Assembly: GCF_030646115.1 (NCBI RefSeq)
Contig: NZ_JAUSMX010000012.1
Span: 122,686-186,685, forward strand
Length of the DNA stretch: 64,000 nt
Origin: Fluviicoccus sp.
GTDB taxonomy: Bacteria > Pseudomonadota > Gammaproteobacteria > Pseudomonadales > Moraxellaceae
Direction: 5' to 3'
Part shown: piece after piece, positions 8,445 to 17,220 of the stretch
How positions within the stretch are numbered: position 1 is the stretch's first letter
Layout of the letters: the number at the start of each line of letters is the position of its first letter
Notes under the pieces: generated by a model
What the model saw: only the letters and a program-made list of their open reading frames with translations
What the model was told of the DNA's origin: nothing
The model's database searches: none
Translations under genes and position numbers: made by a program

Positions 8445-8472
8445 GAAAATACTTCATAAATGAAAGTATTTC
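8445..8472. promoter_or_regulatory. Probable TetR operator O2 (13-2-13 inverted repeat)
   Basis: GAAAATACTTCAT, AA, ATGAAAGTATTTC: half-sites match at 11 of 13 positions, with the same overall length, spacer and GAAA...TTTC ends as O1. It lies 95 bp upstream of the START-domain gene and downstream of the TetR stop codon, suggesting control of the START/CMD unit by the same repressor. Confidence 0.7.
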
Positions 8473-8567
8473 AAATATCATTCGGAACAGAAGCCGGCCG
8501 CTCACTGTGGTCGCTTGCGGGCATATCACCGTCCGGCCTTTGTTGATGATTTCGCGGAGTGCATGAC

Positions 8568-9269
8568 ATGACAAGAATGATGAAGATGCTGATGTTCACC
8601 ACGGCGATGGCGGCCGTTCCGGCCCGGGCGGCCATGAATGAAGACTTTGCAGAACTGGCTCCGTTGAGAAGCGGGGAGTGGCTGGTGGTGAAATCGGACA
8701 AACGGCATGACATCTTCACTTACTACAAGCGGGATGAAGGCAGGCGCTACCGCTCGTTCAAGGCCGAGGCCCGTTATGACAGTTCGTTTGATGCCTCGGC
8801 TTGCCACTTGCTGGATGCCGACAATTTCAAGAAATGGTTCATGAACGCTGTGGAAAGCCGGCTGTTGAAACGGATATCGGACACGGAGTTCTTCATGTAC
8901 GTCAGGTTCAATGCGCCACTGGGTGTGCCGGACCGTGATGTCGTGCTCCATGTGGTCATTTCGCCATTCAATGCCAAGAGTGGCTGGCTGGGGGTCACCT
9001 TCAGCGATGCGCCGGATTACATTCCCGCCATACCCGGCGTGGTCCGTATTCCCGCCTGGGAAGTAGTGACTCGTCTTATGCCGCTGGAGGACGGTAGATC
9101 CTTTGAAAGGACGGAGGGCTATGTCGAACCGGGCGGTGCACCGGTTCCGGCCTGGCTGGTGAATTACCTGCAACGGCAAGCGCCTTACAACAACACCTTG
9201 GGCAGGGCGCGGGACATGTCCCGTTATGAATCGGGCGTCAAGCCATGCTCATTCAGATACAGGGATTGA
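8568..9269 (+). CDS. Secreted START-domain lipid-binding protein
   Basis: The 233-residue protein has a short N-terminal signal peptide (MTRMMKMLMFTTAMAAVPARA). A domain typical of START/SRPBCC lipid-transfer folds follows, including WLVVKSDKRHDIFTYYKR, RFNAPLGVPDRDVVLHVV and a C-terminal helix VPAWLVNYLQRQAPYNNTL. START domains bind sterols, phospholipids or other hydrophobic molecules. The ATG at 8568 is chosen over an in-frame GTG at 8559 because GCGGAG ends 9 bp before it. The operator O2 upstream links it to the dioxygenase regulon. Handling of a hydrophobic growth substrate in the periplasm is an inference. Confidence 0.75.
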   Translation: MTRMMKMLMFTTAMAAVPARAAMNEDFAELAPLRSGEWLVVKSDKRHDIFTYYKRDEGRRYRSFKAEARYDSSFDASACHLLDADNFKKWFMNAVESRLLKRISDTEFFMYVRFNAPLGVPDRDVVLHVVISPFNAKSGWLGVTFSDAPDYIPAIPGVVRIPAWEVVTRLMPLEDGRSFERTEGYVEPGGAPVPAWLVNYLQRQAPYNNTLGRARDMSRYESGVKPCSFRYRD

Positions 9270-9324
9270 CTTGGTCCGAAGCGCTTATGTGCGGATTGAT
9301 TGAACTTTACCCGGAGACCACCCT

Positions 9325-9951
9325 ATGACTACCCCGGTTGATAAACAACTGACGCCGCCCGGCGGCTGGCGCATACCCTCCCGGCCACGGATTTCCTTAC
9401 CGGATCAAAGATCTGCAAACCCGTGGCGAAAGCTTCAAATCGGGTTGATCAAGCAGATCGGCCGTCTGGATGCTGCCAATTTGTGGCTGTTAATGATGAA
9501 AAATCCGCGCATTATGCGTGGAATGTTGTCCTTTGCGTCGACCATGATGCCTTTTGGCGAGTTGGACCGCAGAGATACCGAGCTTTGCATTCTGCGTGTC
9601 GGCTGGAACTGCCGCGCCCGTTATGAGTGGGGACAACACGTTGATATCGGTATGCGCGCCGGGCTGACAGCCGAGGAAATAGCCGGAATTTCACGGGGTC
9701 CGGAAGCTGAAGGCTGGGACCAACGGCAAGCCGCTTTGTTGCAAGCATGCGACGAAATGCATAAGGAGCGCATGATCTCGGACAGCACGTGGAAGATGCT
9801 GAATGCACATTTCTCCGAGCGTTTGCTGCTGGAAATTCTCATGCTGATCGGTTTTTACGAGGGGCTGGCGGGGGTTCTCAATAGCGTGGGAATCCCCCTG
9901 GATGCGGCGCTGGAGGGAAAGTTGTCTTCAGCGCCGATACATCCCAGATAG
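9325..9951 (+). CDS. Carboxymuconolactone decarboxylase family protein
   Basis: The 208-residue protein has the CMD/AhpD-like alpha-helical core: DRRDTELCILRVGWNCRARYEWGQHVDIGMRAGLTAEEIAGI (about residues 80-121). Family members include gamma-carboxymuconolactone decarboxylase and AhpD. This protein lacks the CxxC of AhpD; a single Cys is followed by RARYEWGQH, as in the many CMD proteins found next to aromatic and steroid degradation genes. It begins 55 bp after the START-domain gene and is probably cotranscribed from the O2-controlled promoter. The reaction is unknown. Confidence 0.82.
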   Translation: MTTPVDKQLTPPGGWRIPSRPRISLPDQRSANPWRKLQIGLIKQIGRLDAANLWLLMMKNPRIMRGMLSFASTMMPFGELDRRDTELCILRVGWNCRARYEWGQHVDIGMRAGLTAEEIAGISRGPEAEGWDQRQAALLQACDEMHKERMISDSTWKMLNAHFSERLLLEILMLIGFYEGLAGVLNSVGIPLDAALEGKLSSAPIHPR

Positions 9952-9955
9952 TCAA

Positions 9956-10034
9956 GTAGGATGGGTTGACGCAGGAAACCCATCACGTTGATTTAATTAA
10001 AAATAATTGGTTTCGTGCCTAAACCCATCCTACG
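9956..10034. repeat. Dispersed palindromic element, family A, copy 3
   Basis: Begins GTAGGATGGGTTGACGCAGG and ends AAACCCATCCTACG, in the same orientation as copies 1 and 2. The centre is more AT-rich and diverged. It lies between the convergent CMD and SDR genes and starts 5 bp after the CMD stop codon. Confidence 0.85.
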
Positions 10035-10057
10035 CCAGGCAGGTTACCTTCAAAAAC

Positions 10058-10891
10058 TTACCGCCTCCCCGCCGCCGTCACCGCCTGCTCAATCTCACTA
10101 TCCCTGAACCCCAGCACCTCCACCGCCTTGCGGAACACCCCCGGCGCGCGGGCAATCAGCCCGATGCGCTTCGGGACCACGATCATGTCGCTGCGCTGCT
10201 CGATGCCCTCCACAATTGCAGCCACCACCGACTCCAGCGTCACCATCTTCCAGATGCCGCCCTTGTTGCCGTCCCAGATCCGGTTGCCGGCCTCGTCGGC
10301 AAACACGCCGTCCATCATCGGTGTGGGGAAGAAGGTGGGATGCACGCTGCCCACGCCTACGCCCATATGCCGCAGTTCCAGCCGGATGCTGTCGCACATT
10401 GCCCACACGCCTGCCTTGCTGGCGGCGTAGGACGATTGCAGCGGCGAGTGGATGAAGGCCGCCATCGACGAGATCGCCAGCAGGTAGCCCCGGCGCTGCC
10501 GCACATGCGGAATGGCCGCCTTGAAGGTGCGCCACACACCGTTGAGGTTGATGTCGATGACGCGGGTGAACGCGGCTTCGCTGCCGTTGACCAGCGCTTC
10601 CATCTCGGTGATGCCTGCGTTGGCGATCACCATGTCCAGCCCGCCGAAATGCGCGGCAGCGTCATTGATCGCCTGTTCCAGACTTTCCATGGAGCGCACG
10701 TTCACTGCCCAGCCCTGGGCGCGGCTTGGTCCGCCCAGCGATGCCGCCTGCTGTTGCGCCGCCGCGCCGTCCAGGTCCAGCAGCGCCAGTTTTGCGCCCT
10801 TGGCATGCAGGGTTTTCGCCAGTGCGGAGCCCAGTCCGCCGGTGGAGCCGGTGATGGCGATGGTTAGATTGGAGATGTCGTATTTGGCCAT
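10058..10891 (-). CDS. Short-chain dehydrogenase/reductase
   Basis: The 277-residue SDR has the cofactor motif TGSTGGLGSALA (glycine-rich TGxxxGxG, residues 14-25) and LDLDGAAA after beta-2, which favours NAD(H). It also has VIANAGI (NAG motif) and the catalytic Ser in LLAISSMAAF with YAASKAG (YxxxK). It should oxidise or reduce an alcohol/ketone. It lies 32 bp downstream of the alpha/beta hydrolase and is likely cotranscribed with it. Confidence 0.9.
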   Translation of the reverse strand: MAKYDISNLTIAITGSTGGLGSALAKTLHAKGAKLALLDLDGAAAQQQAASLGGPSRAQGWAVNVRSMESLEQAINDAAAHFGGLDMVIANAGITEMEALVNGSEAAFTRVIDINLNGVWRTFKAAIPHVRQRRGYLLAISSMAAFIHSPLQSSYAASKAGVWAMCDSIRLELRHMGVGVGSVHPTFFPTPMMDGVFADEAGNRIWDGNKGGIWKMVTLESVVAAIVEGIEQRSDMIVVPKRIGLIARAPGVFRKAVEVLGFRDSEIEQAVTAAGRR

Positions 10892-10923
10892 GAGGTGTTA
10901 TCCGGGAAAGGGTTACGGGTGGG

Positions 10924-11817
10924 TCAGACCGGCACATGCCGTTGCAAGAAGGCGATCTGATCCTTCACTACGCGCTTGAAGGCCTCGCCGACGTAGATGT
11001 CGAAATGCCCGTCCGGGTAGCGCTTGATCTCACCTTTCGGCGCACGGCGGGCGTGGAACAGGGTCGGCTTGGCGGGGGCGACCGTGTCGGTGTCGCAGAC
11101 GCAGAACAGCACCGGGCAGGGGATCTTCGGCGTTTTCAGCCCGGGGAAATAGCGGATGATCTGCATGCCGAAGCGCGCCGCCACTTCGTTGCGGAAGACC
11201 GGGGCGTCGCTGGCGGAGAGCAAGCCGAGATACCCCGGTACGGCGTCCGGCGCGGTCATCAGGGCCGCTTCACCGGACTTGCCCGCCGTGCTGACCATTA
11301 CCGGGTTCGCACCCAGCCACGCGCCCACTTGGTCGCGCAGGGCCAGCGCGGTGACTTTCAACGAACTGACCGGGTTCAGCGCCAGCCCGGACGCCAGGCC
11401 GTTGGTGAACGGGCATTGCGAGATCACCGCCGTGATGCCCGGCAGGGCGGCGGCGGTGCTCAGCACGTGCCCGCCGCTGAACGAGGTTCCCCAGAGGATG
11501 ACCCGGCGGCCATCCACCTGCGGGCAGTTCCGGGCGTAAGCGACGGCAGCTTGCCAGTCTTCCAGCTGCTTGCCGATGTCCAGCAGTTGCCGTGGCTGGC
11601 CGTCGCTGTCGCCGAAGTGCCGGTAGTCGAAGACCAGGCAGGCGTAGCCCGCCGCGCTGAAGCGTTCGGCGAAGGCATCCAGCCGCATTACCTTGGTACC
11701 GCCCAGCCCGTGCGCCATGACAATGACGGGACGCGGCGTGTCGGAAGAGGGCAGGTACAGCCAGGCGCGGCAGGTGACGCCGCCGGAAAGGAATTCCACA
11801 TCAAGTCGTTGGGTCAT
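10924..11817 (-). CDS. Alpha/beta hydrolase
   Basis: The 297-residue protein has the alpha/beta-hydrolase fold: VIVMAHGLGGTK (oxyanion region), the nucleophile elbow LWGTSFSGGH (GxSxG), an acidic residue in VLFCVCDTDTVAP and a C-terminal His in YPDGHFDIY. It resembles dienelactone-hydrolase-like and uncharacterised peptidase-like esterases. It is the first gene of a two-gene unit with the SDR and is divergent from a TetR gene, with an inverted repeat in the gap. The substrate is unknown. Confidence 0.87.
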   Translation of the reverse strand: MTQRLDVEFLSGGVTCRAWLYLPSSDTPRPVIVMAHGLGGTKVMRLDAFAERFSAAGYACLVFDYRHFGDSDGQPRQLLDIGKQLEDWQAAVAYARNCPQVDGRRVILWGTSFSGGHVLSTAAALPGITAVISQCPFTNGLASGLALNPVSSLKVTALALRDQVGAWLGANPVMVSTAGKSGEAALMTAPDAVPGYLGLLSASDAPVFRNEVAARFGMQIIRYFPGLKTPKIPCPVLFCVCDTDTVAPAKPTLFHARRAPKGEIKRYPDGHFDIYVGEAFKRVVKDQIAFLQRHVPV

Positions 11818-11861
11818 GGTCGTCTCGCAGAGCCGGGAAGGGCTGTAATCTGAAATCAGCT

Positions 11862-11884
11862 GTTGTCAGATTATATCTGATAAC
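11862..11884. promoter_or_regulatory. Probable TetR operator between hydrolase and TetR genes
   Basis: GTTGTCAGAT, TAT, ATCTGATAAC: an inverted repeat with 9 of 10 matching half-site positions and a 3-bp centre, in the divergent intergenic region 11818-11959. It differs from the O1/O2 type, consistent with the separate regulator next to it. Confidence 0.65.
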
Positions 11885-11959
11885 GAGTGTTGTCAAATTT
11901 GGGTTTCGGTGGCCGTTTCCGGTATAGTGGCGGCATCCCAGCCATTGTCAGTCGACGCC

Positions 11960-12616
11960 ATGACTCTTCCGGTTTCCGCCCCGCCCACCCTCGAACGTCC
12001 CTATGGCGGCCGCGAACATGACGTGCGGGTCAGCGAACGGCGGGAGCGCTTCATCCAGGCCGGGGTGCGGCTTATAGGGTCGGCCGGTTACCGCGCCGCT
12101 ACCGTGCGTGCGCTGTGTGCGGAAGCTGGGCTCAGCAACCGCTATTTCTATGAGTCCTTTGACAGCACCGAGGCGCTGCTGATGGCGGTCTACCAGCGGT
12201 TGATGGGCGAATGCCAGGCAGGAATACTGACGGCCATGCAGCAGGCCGCACCGGATATTGACGCCATGGCCGCCGCCGGAGTCCGGGTTTTTTTCGAGCA
12301 TGCCCGCGACCCGCTCTTTGCCCGCGCCACCTTGCTGGAGGTGATGGGCGTCAGTCCGGCGGTGGATGCGGTTTATCAGGAGAACATCCGGGTGTTCGGG
12401 CGGATGATTATTGGCGGAGCGGGGCCGGTGGTGACGGCGGCGGGCCTGCCGGAGGAGCAGCTGGACATGCTGGGGCTGTCACTGGTGGGCGCGCTGGCCT
12501 ATGCGGCCATGCACTGGATGCTGGACGGCTACCGGCTGACACTGGACCAGATGGTGGAGAATGCGGTGCGGATTATCGGCGGTATGGTGGCAGGGTTGCC
12601 ACAGGGCGCCAGTTAA
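11960..12616 (+). CDS. TetR/AcrR family transcriptional regulator
   Basis: The 218-residue protein has a TetR DNA-binding domain in residues 25-75: RRERFIQAGVRLIGSAGYRA followed by TVRALCAEAGLSNRYFYESF. A helical effector domain follows. An upstream GTG at 11909 is in frame, but the ATG at 11960 gives the usual short N-terminal arm. It is divergent from the hydrolase-SDR pair with a palindrome between them, so local repression is the likely role. A hairpin terminator follows. Confidence 0.85.
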   Translation: MTLPVSAPPTLERPYGGREHDVRVSERRERFIQAGVRLIGSAGYRAATVRALCAEAGLSNRYFYESFDSTEALLMAVYQRLMGECQAGILTAMQQAAPDIDAMAAAGVRVFFEHARDPLFARATLLEVMGVSPAVDAVYQENIRVFGRMIIGGAGPVVTAAGLPEEQLDMLGLSLVGALAYAAMHWMLDGYRLTLDQMVENAVRIIGGMVAGLPQGAS

Positions 12617-12648
12617 CCGGGGGCGTACTGGTTCCCGATGGAAAAAGA

Positions 12649-12682
12649 GGAGCAGCCACGGTCATTCAAGGCAGACTGCTCC
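12649..12682. terminator. Bidirectional hairpin terminator
   Basis: GGAGCAG and CTGCTCC form a 7-bp stem, with AAAAAG on the left and CTTGTT on the right. It lies between the convergent TetR gene and the 12695-14119 gene and could end both transcripts. Confidence 0.6.
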
Positions 12683-12694
12683 TTGTTGACCTGT

Positions 12695-14119
12695 TTATGC
12701 TGTTCCACCCTTCTCATAATAATAACCGTGGGGTGAAGGCTGATGTTTCCGGAAGGAAGACAAATCCACTTTCGCCATCGGGATCGCGCTTTCCATCACC
12801 AGATGAACTGCAACCTCCGGTGGCAATACGGAACGTGCCTGAGTCATCAGTTCGTGGATGGCGAAGGCGAACATGATATGCCACTGTTTTGGATTCAGGC
12901 AGAAGAATTCGGCGATGCCCTGGAATTTGGGCCAGAAATGGATCAGGCAATTGATCGGAATATCGGGGGCCTGATGTTCAGGAAGCCAGCGGGGCACACC
13001 GAAGCTGCGGTCACCGACGGTTTTTGCGACATGGCTGAAAATGGAGTTCAAATCAAACGACTGGACATTCTGATAACCCAGCCCTTGCGCGGCTCCGGCG
13101 ACATAATTCCATAGGCAGTCAGGTGTCGCCACAAGCAGCCGGTTCACGGCATCCCCAAACAGATACTGCCGTCCGTCTTTGTCGGTCACCGGGACCACCC
13201 CATGTTGGACGAGTTCATCGTGATCGGAAAAGATGCCAGCCTGGCAAGCATATCCCGCCAGAGCGCCAAGCATGGATAGAGCATAGTCAATATTCACACC
13301 CCGTTCAGTTTTCAGCATCGTCATGATCTGAAGGGAAACTTCGCGGCCCCCCATTTTCGGGCCCATCAGGGGGTCTTCTGCCTGATGGTCACGAATGTAA
13401 CGGCGCAGGGCTTCCTGTGCGGGATTCACAGACTGTTGGTCCGATTCTGATCTTGTATTTGTTGTAGTTGACTGAGGGGCCACCGGTGAAGCGGGGCGGG
13501 TGGACGCAGCTGGCTTGACGGAAGCGGCCTTGACCCGCCGGAGCAGTTCGGAATGGAATATGTCGAAATCACGATCCGGGAAGACTTTTTCCGAAAGCCG
13601 GATCATGCCGCCTGCATGTGTTATCACAATGATCTTCTGGCCTGGACTTGGCGTCGCTGCGACGTTCAAGATAGCGGAATAAGGCAATTCAACGTACTTA
13701 TCGCCTCGGGAGTCATTGGTGTCGGGAAGGATGATGTGAGTCGGTGTCAGGTCGATATGCAGGGCCGGCGTGGCCATGAGCGATTTATTGGCAGCAATGG
13801 CCGCCAGAAACACGGGTATGCCCACTAGAACCAACCAGGCAACATCATTGAAGCGGCCTGTCACGATGCCAATCGAACTGAACAAGACGGCCAATATCAG
13901 CCAGAACCCGACCCGCAGGCTGTGAAATACCGGTTTGGGGCCGATGGCAAATTCCAGGGTGTCGGTCAGTAAAATGCCATGATGGATTCGATTCGCGCCT
14001 TCCTTGCTCATTTTTTTTGCATGATCCCAAGAGTATTCTGGAAAGTTATCATAAATAATCCCGCCAGTGTCGCCACACCTTTGGAGCAGATATGGTTCCC
14101 CGTGAGGGCGTAAAAGCAT
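12695..14119 (-). CDS. Hypothetical membrane protein, two TM helices
   Basis: The 474-residue protein starts MLLRPHGEPYLLQRCGDTGG. It has two adjacent membrane helices at about residues 70-115 (WLILAVLFSSIGIVTG and VLVGIPVFLAAIA), then a beta-rich cytoplasmic part, a Ser/Thr/Pro-rich linker, and a C-terminal domain of about 240 residues with many aromatic residues. The family is not recognised. The reading is open to 14155, but that start would overlap the divergent GFA gene; the ATG at 14119 has GGGAG just upstream. It is not in an operon with its neighbours. Confidence 0.65.
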   Translation of the reverse strand: MLLRPHGEPYLLQRCGDTGGIIYDNFPEYSWDHAKKMSKEGANRIHHGILLTDTLEFAIGPKPVFHSLRVGFWLILAVLFSSIGIVTGRFNDVAWLVLVGIPVFLAAIAANKSLMATPALHIDLTPTHIILPDTNDSRGDKYVELPYSAILNVAATPSPGQKIIVITHAGGMIRLSEKVFPDRDFDIFHSELLRRVKAASVKPAASTRPASPVAPQSTTTNTRSESDQQSVNPAQEALRRYIRDHQAEDPLMGPKMGGREVSLQIMTMLKTERGVNIDYALSMLGALAGYACQAGIFSDHDELVQHGVVPVTDKDGRQYLFGDAVNRLLVATPDCLWNYVAGAAQGLGYQNVQSFDLNSIFSHVAKTVGDRSFGVPRWLPEHQAPDIPINCLIHFWPKFQGIAEFFCLNPKQWHIMFAFAIHELMTQARSVLPPEVAVHLVMESAIPMAKVDLSSFRKHQPSPHGYYYEKGGTA

Positions 14120-14153
14120 AAGCTCCCGGAATAAAGTCCTGATGGAAATAACC

Positions 14154-14606
14154 ATGTCCGAGATTCACGAAGGCGGCTGCCTGTGCGGCGCCGTCCGTTA
14201 CCGCATCACCGGCCAGCCGGTGGCGGCCTATGTCTGCCACTGCAATTACTGCCAGAAATCCTCCGGCACGGCCTTCCAGATGCCGGTGTTCTTCAAGCAC
14301 CGGCAGGTGGAATTCAGCGGCGAGGCCATGCAGACCTTTGATTATCTCTCACCCACGCACGGGCGCACGATCACCACGCAGTTCTGCGGGCGCTGCGGCA
14401 CGCGGGTGGGGTCGCGCATTACCCGCGCACCGGGCATCCAGGTGATTTCGGCGGGGTCGTTCGATGTGCGCGATGAGTTTGCGGTGACCTGTCATTTATT
14501 TACGGAGACCAAGGTGCCGTGGGTGCGGTTGCCTGCGGAGACACCTTGCTACGAGAAGCATTTCATTACGGAAGAAGGGGAGAAGGTGGAGCCGGTTTCC
14601 GTTTGA
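14154..14606 (+). CDS. GFA/CENP-V family protein
   Basis: The 150-residue protein has the complete GFA zinc pattern: GGCLCGAVRY, CHCNYCQKSSG and CGRCGTRVGS. It is a paralogue of the family member at 1548 but only distantly similar. An ATG at 14142 is also in frame; the ATG at 14154 gives the usual N-terminus close to the first cysteine pair. Family members are zinc proteins linked to thiol/formaldehyde chemistry, most of unknown reaction. The stop codon directly abuts a family B repeat. Confidence 0.85.
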   Translation: MSEIHEGGCLCGAVRYRITGQPVAAYVCHCNYCQKSSGTAFQMPVFFKHRQVEFSGEAMQTFDYLSPTHGRTITTQFCGRCGTRVGSRITRAPGIQVISAGSFDVRDEFAVTCHLFTETKVPWVRLPAETPCYEKHFITEEGEKVEPVSV

Positions 14607-14717
14607 TGTAGGTCGGGTTTCAACCCGACAACCGCCCATCGTCCAGATCAGGCCAGATTTCAACCCGACAACCATCCTCCGGTCGGAGAGTGTTGTCGGG
14701 CTGAAGCCCGACCTACA
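14607..14717. repeat. Dispersed palindromic element, family B, copy 1 (compound)
   Basis: It begins TGTAGGTCGGGTTTCAACCC and ends with the inverted arm GGGCTGAAGCCCGACCTACA. It contains an extra internal TTTCAACCCGACAACC arm, so it looks like one copy inserted into or duplicated within another. Other copies flank nirN. It lies between the GFA and amidase genes. Confidence 0.85.
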
Positions 14718-14740
14718 GGGCCAACGGATTGATCGCGGTT

Positions 14741-16216
14741 TCAATACCCTTTCGGCTTCACAAACCCGCCCATCACCCCCGCCAGCAACCCGGCAAACTT
14801 GATCGTCGTCCTATCCTGGAACCTGTCGCCCATGATCTGCACATTCACCGGCAGGCCTTCCGGCGTCTGCCCCAGCGGCGCGCTGGTGGCGGGCAGGCCC
14901 ATCAGCGTCGCCGGGGCAATCCACATGAACATGTCGGTGTAGTTGCGCTTGACGCCGTTGACAGTGATCTTGCGCTGCACCATTTCCGGTTTCTGCTGGT
15001 GCGGCAGCGCCGTGGTTGCGGCGGGCGGCATCAGGATCACGTCATAGTCGGCGAAGACGCGCTGGAATTTCTCGGTGAGGCGGCAGCTGCGCTCATGGGC
15101 CACCTTCCAGTCGGCAAAGCTTTGCCCGGCGCCAGACATGAAATGCTCGAAACGCTCCGCAAAACCCACGTACTTGCCCAGTTTCGTCACCACCGGTGCG
15201 GCCAGATTCATCGCCATGCGCGCCGCCTTCGGTTGTCCCAGTGCAATCACGCTGCCCAGCTGGTTCAGGTACAGCGGGTAGAAGGTGTCCAGCGTCATGC
15301 CCAGCGGCGCGCCGACAGTCACGGAGACGCCGGTCGCTTCCAGCCGCTGTTTCATCTCCAGATACAACGCAGTCATGTCGTGGTCGATGGGGCACAGCGG
15401 ATCGTCAATCCACAGCAGCACGCGGAAATCGGCCAGTTTCTTTTGCTTGGGCGCTGGCAGCTTCAACTGCCAGCCGGGTTGCTGGCTGGGGGAAGGCCCG
15501 GCGACCACATCCAGCATCAGCTGCAGGTCGTCGGCGCTGCGCGCCATGGGGCCGGCCACGGCCAGGTCGGGGTCGGCGGTGGTGCCGGGTGGGCCGGGGA
15601 TGTGGCCGCGCAAGGGCACGATGCCCTGGGTGGACTTGTGGCCGTAGACGCCGCAGAAATGCGCCGGGGTGCGGATGGAGCCGCCAATGTCGCTGCCCAG
15701 TTCCAGCGGCGTGAAGCCGGCCGCCAGCGCCGCCGCCGCGCCCCCGGAGGAGCCGCCGGGCGTGCGGTCGACGTTCCACGGATTGTGGGTAGTGCCGTGC
15801 AGCTTGTTGTAGCTCTGGATGTCGCTGGCGAACAGCGGCACATTGGTCTTGCCGAGGACGATGGCTCCGGCGTCCAGCAGCGACTGCACGGCGGTGGCGG
15901 CCTTCTTCGGCATGTGTGACTTCAGGCTGGACGACCCGGCGGTGCAGGGCAGGCCGGGGACTTCGTAGGTGTCTTTCAGCGTCATCGGCAGGCCGTGCAG
16001 CGGCCCCCAGCTTTCACCGCGCGCGGTGGCGGCATCGGCTTCGTCGGCGCGTCGGCGGGCGGCGTCGCGGTCCTGGGCAATCACGGCGTTGATCAACGGA
16101 TTGCGGGCGTCGATCTGCGCGTAACAGGCATCCACCAGCGCACGGCTGGTGATCTCGCCTTTTTTCAGGCGGGCGAGCAGGGTCTTGGCGTCAAGGTACA
16201 GCCAGTCTTGGGACAT
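14741..16216 (-). CDS. Amidase (amidase signature family)
   Basis: The 491-residue enzyme has the Ser-Ser-Lys amidase features: lysine in PMTLKDTYEVPG, the glycine/serine-rich GGSSGGAAAALAAGF, and the nucleophile region GSDIGGSIRTPAHFCGVYG. It hydrolyses an amide to an acid and ammonia or amine. The length is normal for the family. It is a single gene facing the GFA gene, with a family B repeat between them. The substrate is unknown. Confidence 0.92.
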   Translation of the reverse strand: MSQDWLYLDAKTLLARLKKGEITSRALVDACYAQIDARNPLINAVIAQDRDAARRRADEADAATARGESWGPLHGLPMTLKDTYEVPGLPCTAGSSSLKSHMPKKAATAVQSLLDAGAIVLGKTNVPLFASDIQSYNKLHGTTHNPWNVDRTPGGSSGGAAAALAAGFTPLELGSDIGGSIRTPAHFCGVYGHKSTQGIVPLRGHIPGPPGTTADPDLAVAGPMARSADDLQLMLDVVAGPSPSQQPGWQLKLPAPKQKKLADFRVLLWIDDPLCPIDHDMTALYLEMKQRLEATGVSVTVGAPLGMTLDTFYPLYLNQLGSVIALGQPKAARMAMNLAAPVVTKLGKYVGFAERFEHFMSGAGQSFADWKVAHERSCRLTEKFQRVFADYDVILMPPAATTALPHQQKPEMVQRKITVNGVKRNYTDMFMWIAPATLMGLPATSAPLGQTPEGLPVNVQIMGDRFQDRTTIKFAGLLAGVMGGFVKPKGY

Positions 16217-16321
16217 GGGGTGGCCTTCCGGTCGGAGTCGGGGAGATGAGAGGAGAATAGCGGGTTTGCGGGGGGAAAGGTGAGGGCCGGGGGGGACAAG
16301 GGGGTTGTCATTGGAGGCCAG

Positions 16322-16684
16322 TCACCGCTCCACCTCCACCCCCAAAAACACCCGCAAATCACCGCAGGCTTCATCGGCCTGCCCATGTACATGCGGCTCC
16401 GGATCGCGCAGCGCCGCCGTCATCAACGGCCCCACCACGGTCATGTCCAGCTTGCCGCAGGTGCGGGCGATATGCCCGAAGCCCATGATGGCATTACCGC
16501 GCACCAGTGGGTCGGGATGTGTCGCTAGTCGCACACAGACGGCTTCCGCCCAGCCCGGCGGGCAATCGGCGGCGTTCAGGCTGGCCACAATGGGAGCATA
16601 CAGCAGCTCGTGGGGATTGCCGCGTGCGATCACGGCTTCCACGTCATCCGTGGTCCAGCCGTCGTGGAAAGGGCCCATGCTCAT
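16322..16684 (-). CDS. Small HEAT-like repeat protein
   Basis: The 120-residue protein is alpha-helical and carries pairs of helices resembling HEAT repeats, for example RLATHPDPLVRGNAIMGFGHIAR and ALRDPEPHVHGQADEACGDL. Such folds bind other proteins. Its ATG overlaps the stop codon of the CYTH gene by 4 bp, so the two are translationally coupled. I do not recognise an orthologue with known function. Confidence 0.7.
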   Translation of the reverse strand: MSMGPFHDGWTTDDVEAVIARGNPHELLYAPIVASLNAADCPPGWAEAVCVRLATHPDPLVRGNAIMGFGHIARTCGKLDMTVVGPLMTAALRDPEPHVHGQADEACGDLRVFLGVEVER

Positions 16685-17148
16685 GATTCACGCCACTCCT
16701 TGAACGGCCTCACCGCCAGATTCGAGTTGTAATACCGCGCATCCTCGGTTACTTCCACCGTCACCCAGTCCGGCCGTTCGAAGGTTTCGTCCTCGCTGCC
16801 CAGCTCAATCTCCGCCACCACCAGCCCGGCATTGTCGCCGTGGAATTCATCCACTTCCCAGACATGCGCGCCCACTGTCACCCGGCGGCGGGTCTTCTCG
16901 ATCAGCGGCCCGTCGCACAGGGTCAGCAGCTGCGTCGCTTCGCTCACCGGAATCTCATACTCGAATTCCACCCGAGTCGCGCCGGTGCTGACGCCCTTGA
17001 TGGTGAGGAAGGCCTTCTCTCCGGCGATGCGCACGCGCACCGTGCGCTGCTTGTCGCGGTTGAGGTAGCCCTGACGGTAGGGCACGCCATCGGGTGTGCG
17101 CCAGTCGCTGCCGGTGACGAGAAATTTGCGCTCTATTTCAAGGGCCAT
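16681..17148 (-). CDS. CYTH domain protein (triphosphate tunnel metalloenzyme)
   Basis: The 155-residue protein starts MALEIERKFLV, the canonical ExExK signature of CYTH proteins. It also has RVRIAGEKAFLTIKG and a WEVDEFHGDNAGLVVAEIEL segment with alternating charged residues that line the tunnel. Short bacterial CYTH proteins of this type are inorganic triphosphatases or adenylate-cyclase-like. The start at 17148 places the ExExK motif at residues 4-8, as usual; the longer reading upstream has no support. Confidence 0.9.
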   Translation of the reverse strand: MALEIERKFLVTGSDWRTPDGVPYRQGYLNRDKQRTVRVRIAGEKAFLTIKGVSTGATRVEFEYEIPVSEATQLLTLCDGPLIEKTRRRVTVGAHVWEVDEFHGDNAGLVVAEIELGSEDETFERPDWVTVEVTEDARYYNSNLAVRPFKEWRES

Positions 17149-17220
17149 AAGCAAACGCCTGCCAAGGTGAACGACGACGGTAGAGTCAAATCCGATGCAG
17201 CGGGGCAAAGGCCCCGCCAC

